Origin: Halictus rubicundus
Lineage: Eukaryota; Arthropoda; Insecta; Hymenoptera; Halictidae
DNA: 64,000 nt
Reading direction: 5' to 3'
Assembly: GCF_050948215.1 (NCBI RefSeq)
Contig: NC_135150.1
Span: 20,253,943-20,317,942 of the forward strand
Shown here: one piece after another, positions 61,358-64,000 of the stretch
Layout of the letters: every line of letters begins with the position of its first letter
Numbering within the stretch: the stretch's first letter is position 1
The notes under the pieces: generated by a model
The model's input: only the letters and a program-made list of their open reading frames with translations
Database searches by the model: none
Told to the model about the DNA's origin: nothing
Program-made: the position numbers and the translations under genes

Positions 61358-61518
61358 CCCTTAACGGACCGATACCGCCATAGAAGCGGCATGGCACTTT
61401 AAAATATAAATATACACAAAATAAAATATAAATATTTTACTTTCTATACCTGATATAAAAATGTTAAGTACACAGTTTCTCTGAAAATACTTCTGAAACA
61501 CTTCCGGACCGTTAAGGG
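61358..61518. mobile_element. piggyBac-type MITE with TTAA target duplications
   Basis: The 161-bp element is flanked by TTAA (61354-61357 and 61519-61522). The ends CCCTTAACGGACCG and CGGACCGTTAAGGG are perfect 14-bp inverted repeats. The interior is AT-rich and has no ORF. The terminal sequence differs from that of the CACATTCGCGAC family. Confidence 0.88.
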
Positions 61519-61979
61519 TTAATTACGGTGTGTAATGTAGGTGAGAAAAACTCTACGTCGTTTTATTCTAAACCTGCACCCATTGCTAATGGCGGCGAGC
61601 AGGTATATCACATTATCTACCAGTACTTAGTTCTTTTATTATTTTTGAAAGTCCGTGGCCCGTGACTGGGGATTTGTTAATGGATCCTTCTGTAGCAATA
61701 GCAACTGAAATTATAAACAAACGTTGGCGCAGCATAATTATTGGAAATCCCTTCTTTCGGTTGAAATAATTTGAAGAACCAATAAATCAATAAATTTGCA
61801 CACTTCGGTGCGAGTCAGGTGCAGTTCCCGATTTGAAAAATATAAATAGAAACTTATCAACCGAATAACCAGGAATATATTTTTCAATTAACGTTCTCAT
61901 TTGAATATTAAGTCAGAGCAGTAATTTTATAAACGGTTTTCAAACTATTCTTCACATTATGAAATTTATAATTACTAAA

Positions 61980-62181
61980 TAGACTGCGGATTTTATGCAT
62001 TTATGACACGAATGAGTAGTTGCAATTCGAAGCAATGAAGAGATGAAAAATATTTAAGAATATTAACGTATTGATGTCAGCTTGTTAACATTATTAACAG
62101 AAAAAACGAATTTTTACTTTACCCCTGTTACTCGTAAACGAGGCAAACAATTTTCATTTTGCGTAAAGATCCGCAGTCTAT
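61980..62181. mobile_element. Inverted pair of CCGCAGTCTA ends (candidate ~200-bp MITE)
   Basis: TAGACTGCGGATTTTATGCA at 61980 faces its inverse, TTTTGCGTAAAGATCCGCAGTCTA, at 62158-62181. The interior is AT-rich and has no ORF. This is the clearest paired arrangement of an end sequence otherwise found alone. Confidence 0.6.
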
Positions 62182-63070
62182 TAATAAATTATTAAACGTT
62201 TAAGTATTGTACGTGTAAATTGGATCAGTTTCATATCCATAAAATGAAAAAAATCACGTAGAGTGGGAATATTGAAGGTCGGAAGAATTGTTTATAGGAG
62301 TTAAAATAGCTCGGAGCGCAAGGTGTTAATTGCAGTAATTAATAATTTAACACATTCAGTGGCAATATTCGCACACATGACACATTCGTGCAATAATTGA
62401 TGACGAGTTGCGTAGGCGTGTAAAGCAGTGATATAGGTTTGCTCCTCCTGGAGCTCGTCTCTGTTTGCAAATTTTATCAAATGCAGCGTCGATGTAGAGA
62501 TCAATGGCGGCTACTTGCAGAACGATTTGAAGCGGGAAGATCGATCGGACGTTGTTCGGTTTCGCAACACCTTCTTCTCCAACGCCATGGCTAATTTTCG
62601 CTCGGCGTAGACTCGGGCATGACGCGCAGGTCGTGAAGGGCCGTCACCAGGAGCCCTGGACCGCTGGATGTTTGATGGGGCTATAAAAGCCTCATGTGAA
62701 AGGACATTGTTTGGCTCAGCTGCAAACCGATGCGCGTCCCGTCGAGGACCTCGTGTCCCCCCCGGTTCCCGGAAGGTGCATCTGAATCAACGATTGATTA
62801 GGAAATTAAGTGGCTCATTCTTCTCGGGCGCGTGCGTAGATCACGATCGAGCGATACCGCCGCGGATTTGCCTAATCGTTCGCCGATCTAGCCGGATCGA
62901 TCGGTAGACCAGTGGTCCACGCTATACCTTTGATTTCGTATCGAGCCATCAATTATCTCTCGCAGCGATTTTTCGTCCGCAGGCTCCGAAGAGGAATTCT
63001 CCGCGTATTCGCCAGTAGTCGACGGCAATTTGCGAAGCATTGTTGCGCCCTCGCGGTATTAGGATAACGG

Positions 63071-63490
63071 ATCCAATTACTGTGCCTATACTTATTATAC
63101 TTATTTTCAAAGCATAATATGAATATTAAAAAAAGAGCTATATTATTAACTGATTTTAATGAAAAAAATGTAATATCTCTGTTTTAATGTTCATTATGCT
63201 TTAAAAATAAATATAATTAACACATTCGCGACCGCTGACGTGAATTCACGTCATTTTCAATTCTATTCCTGATTGCCGCTGACGTGAATCCACGTCCTGC
63301 AATTTTTGTTTCTGAATGCGGCCACATTAGGATTGCATTTAAATTTAAATTATTAATTGATTTAAGAAATTAATTAATCCTTGCTTTAGCGATACAAGTT
63401 TGCGGCAACCGGCTTCAGAATTTTATTATTTTTGCCGGTACTCAGTATTTTGCCGGTCGCTAATGTGTTAATATAGGCACAGTAATTGGT
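63071..63490. mobile_element. Palindromic MITE interrupted by a TTAA element
   Basis: The left arm starts CCAATTACTGTGCCTATAC and continues TTATTTTCAAAGCATAATAT. The right arm is its complement, but it is split: the inner part (GTTCATTATGCTTTAAAAAT) precedes 63220, and the outer part (TATAGGCACAGTAATTGG) follows 63471. Removing the element at 63221-63467 and one TTAA restores a continuous ~55-bp arm. Confidence 0.85.
63221..63467. mobile_element. piggyBac-type MITE with TTAA target duplications (nested)
   Basis: TTAA at 63217-63220 and 63468-63471 flanks ends of CACATTCGCGACCG on the left and CGGTCGCTAATGTG on the right. A direct repeat GCTGACGTGAATTCACGTCA / GCTGACGTGAATCCACGTCC lies near the left end, and each unit is itself palindromic. 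No ORF. TTAA duplication is the hallmark of the piggyBac superfamily. Confidence 0.88.
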
Positions 63491-64000
63491 ACGCCGACAG
63501 TAATTGGGTGCCTTACCCTATGCGCGTTCCTCGGACATCTTCCGAGCTTAATGGGCTCGCTTAATCTACGCCTCGACCGGCACGTAATTTCGAAAGCTGC
63601 AGGTATTTTTGCGCTAATAGCTAGTACCGACTAGAGAGTTCTACAGCTTACGCGGCTCGAGCTTAATACGCCGATCTTTATCAGGTTCTGGTTAGAAGAC
63701 TTTCCACGTTATTGCCGCTATTTAGTTTCCGGTAGAGACCTGGTACGACTCATCGCGACTTCAGCTATCCAGGCTTAACGAGCATCCAGTTTAATACACC
63801 TCCCATTAGGAGATCTACTACTTCTTCCCGAACCCAAAGGGCTTCCGGGCCCTGAATTCATTTTCTCACTGGCCGCTTCCTTTCCCATTCGTTTACCGAG
63901 ACGTTCTGATTCGTATTTTTACCACAATGTCTTCTGTATTTGCAGCTCTACAAAATATTAAGCGGGCAGTGCGAATTATACTGTTTTTGGATCACGACCA

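Larger units (their letters stand above)
60560..64000. other. Intergenic sequence with three small transposons
   Basis: No coding evidence. Holds the TTAA elements at 61358 and 63221, the interrupted palindromic MITE and the CCGCAGTCTA pair at 61980. A further TTAACACATTCAGTGG end at about 62347 has no visible partner. Confidence 0.45.

Overview
The window looks like a gene-poor stretch of an insect nuclear genome, most likely a hymenopteran. The reasons are one intron-bearing gene with GT-AG splice sites and insect-style core promoter elements, abundant undepleted CpG, many small mariner-, pogo- and piggyBac-type DNA elements, and long simple-sequence tracts. The species cannot be named from sequence alone. 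There are no bacterial-style operons, no CRISPR, no rRNA and no convincing tRNA.

Only one protein-coding gene can be supported. It is a four-exon minus-strand gene at 55624-58471 encoding a 529-residue PR-domain zinc-finger protein. I recognise it as an ortholog of PRDM13: PR/SET-like domain, one zinc finger just after it, a low-complexity linker, then three C-terminal C2H2 fingers. All exon junctions keep frame. A TATA-like box, a CACGTG E-box and an insect initiator lie about 265 bp upstream of the ATG. The linker is expanded by a 27-bp coding minisatellite (ten 9-residue units). Intron 3 carries a 399-bp pogo-like element.

The other roughly 60 kb is intergenic or unrecognised and dominated by repeats. 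1-7 kb: CT/GA microsatellites and a CACGTG-containing dispersed element. 7.0-7.6 kb: 91 uninterrupted copies of a hexanucleotide. 12-15 kb: degenerate ~200-bp tandem repeats. 15-29 kb: piggyBac-like (TTAA) miniature elements, a pogo-like MITE family, and 160-bp and 186-bp tandem arrays. 30-32 kb: a ~190-bp tandem array interrupted by a 454-bp mariner derivative. 36-42 kb: a mariner MITE, a 315-bp foldback element, pogo-like MITEs and an 871-bp mariner with a broken transposase. 46-51 kb: a long-TIR MITE, a 149-bp tandem array and more MITEs. 59-64 kb: another tandem array, two TTAA elements, and a nested insertion in which one MITE sits inside the arm of another.

Several GC-rich stretches (about 22.4-24.5, 32.7-33.2, 36.0-36.6 and 51.7-52.3 kb) carry long ORFs that I could not tie to any family. 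They could be promoter/5' UTR islands of genes or noncoding transcripts whose other exons I cannot see. I found no clearly new biological system. The most informative items are the PRDM13 gene with its internal repeat, the nested insertions, and the large foldback element.
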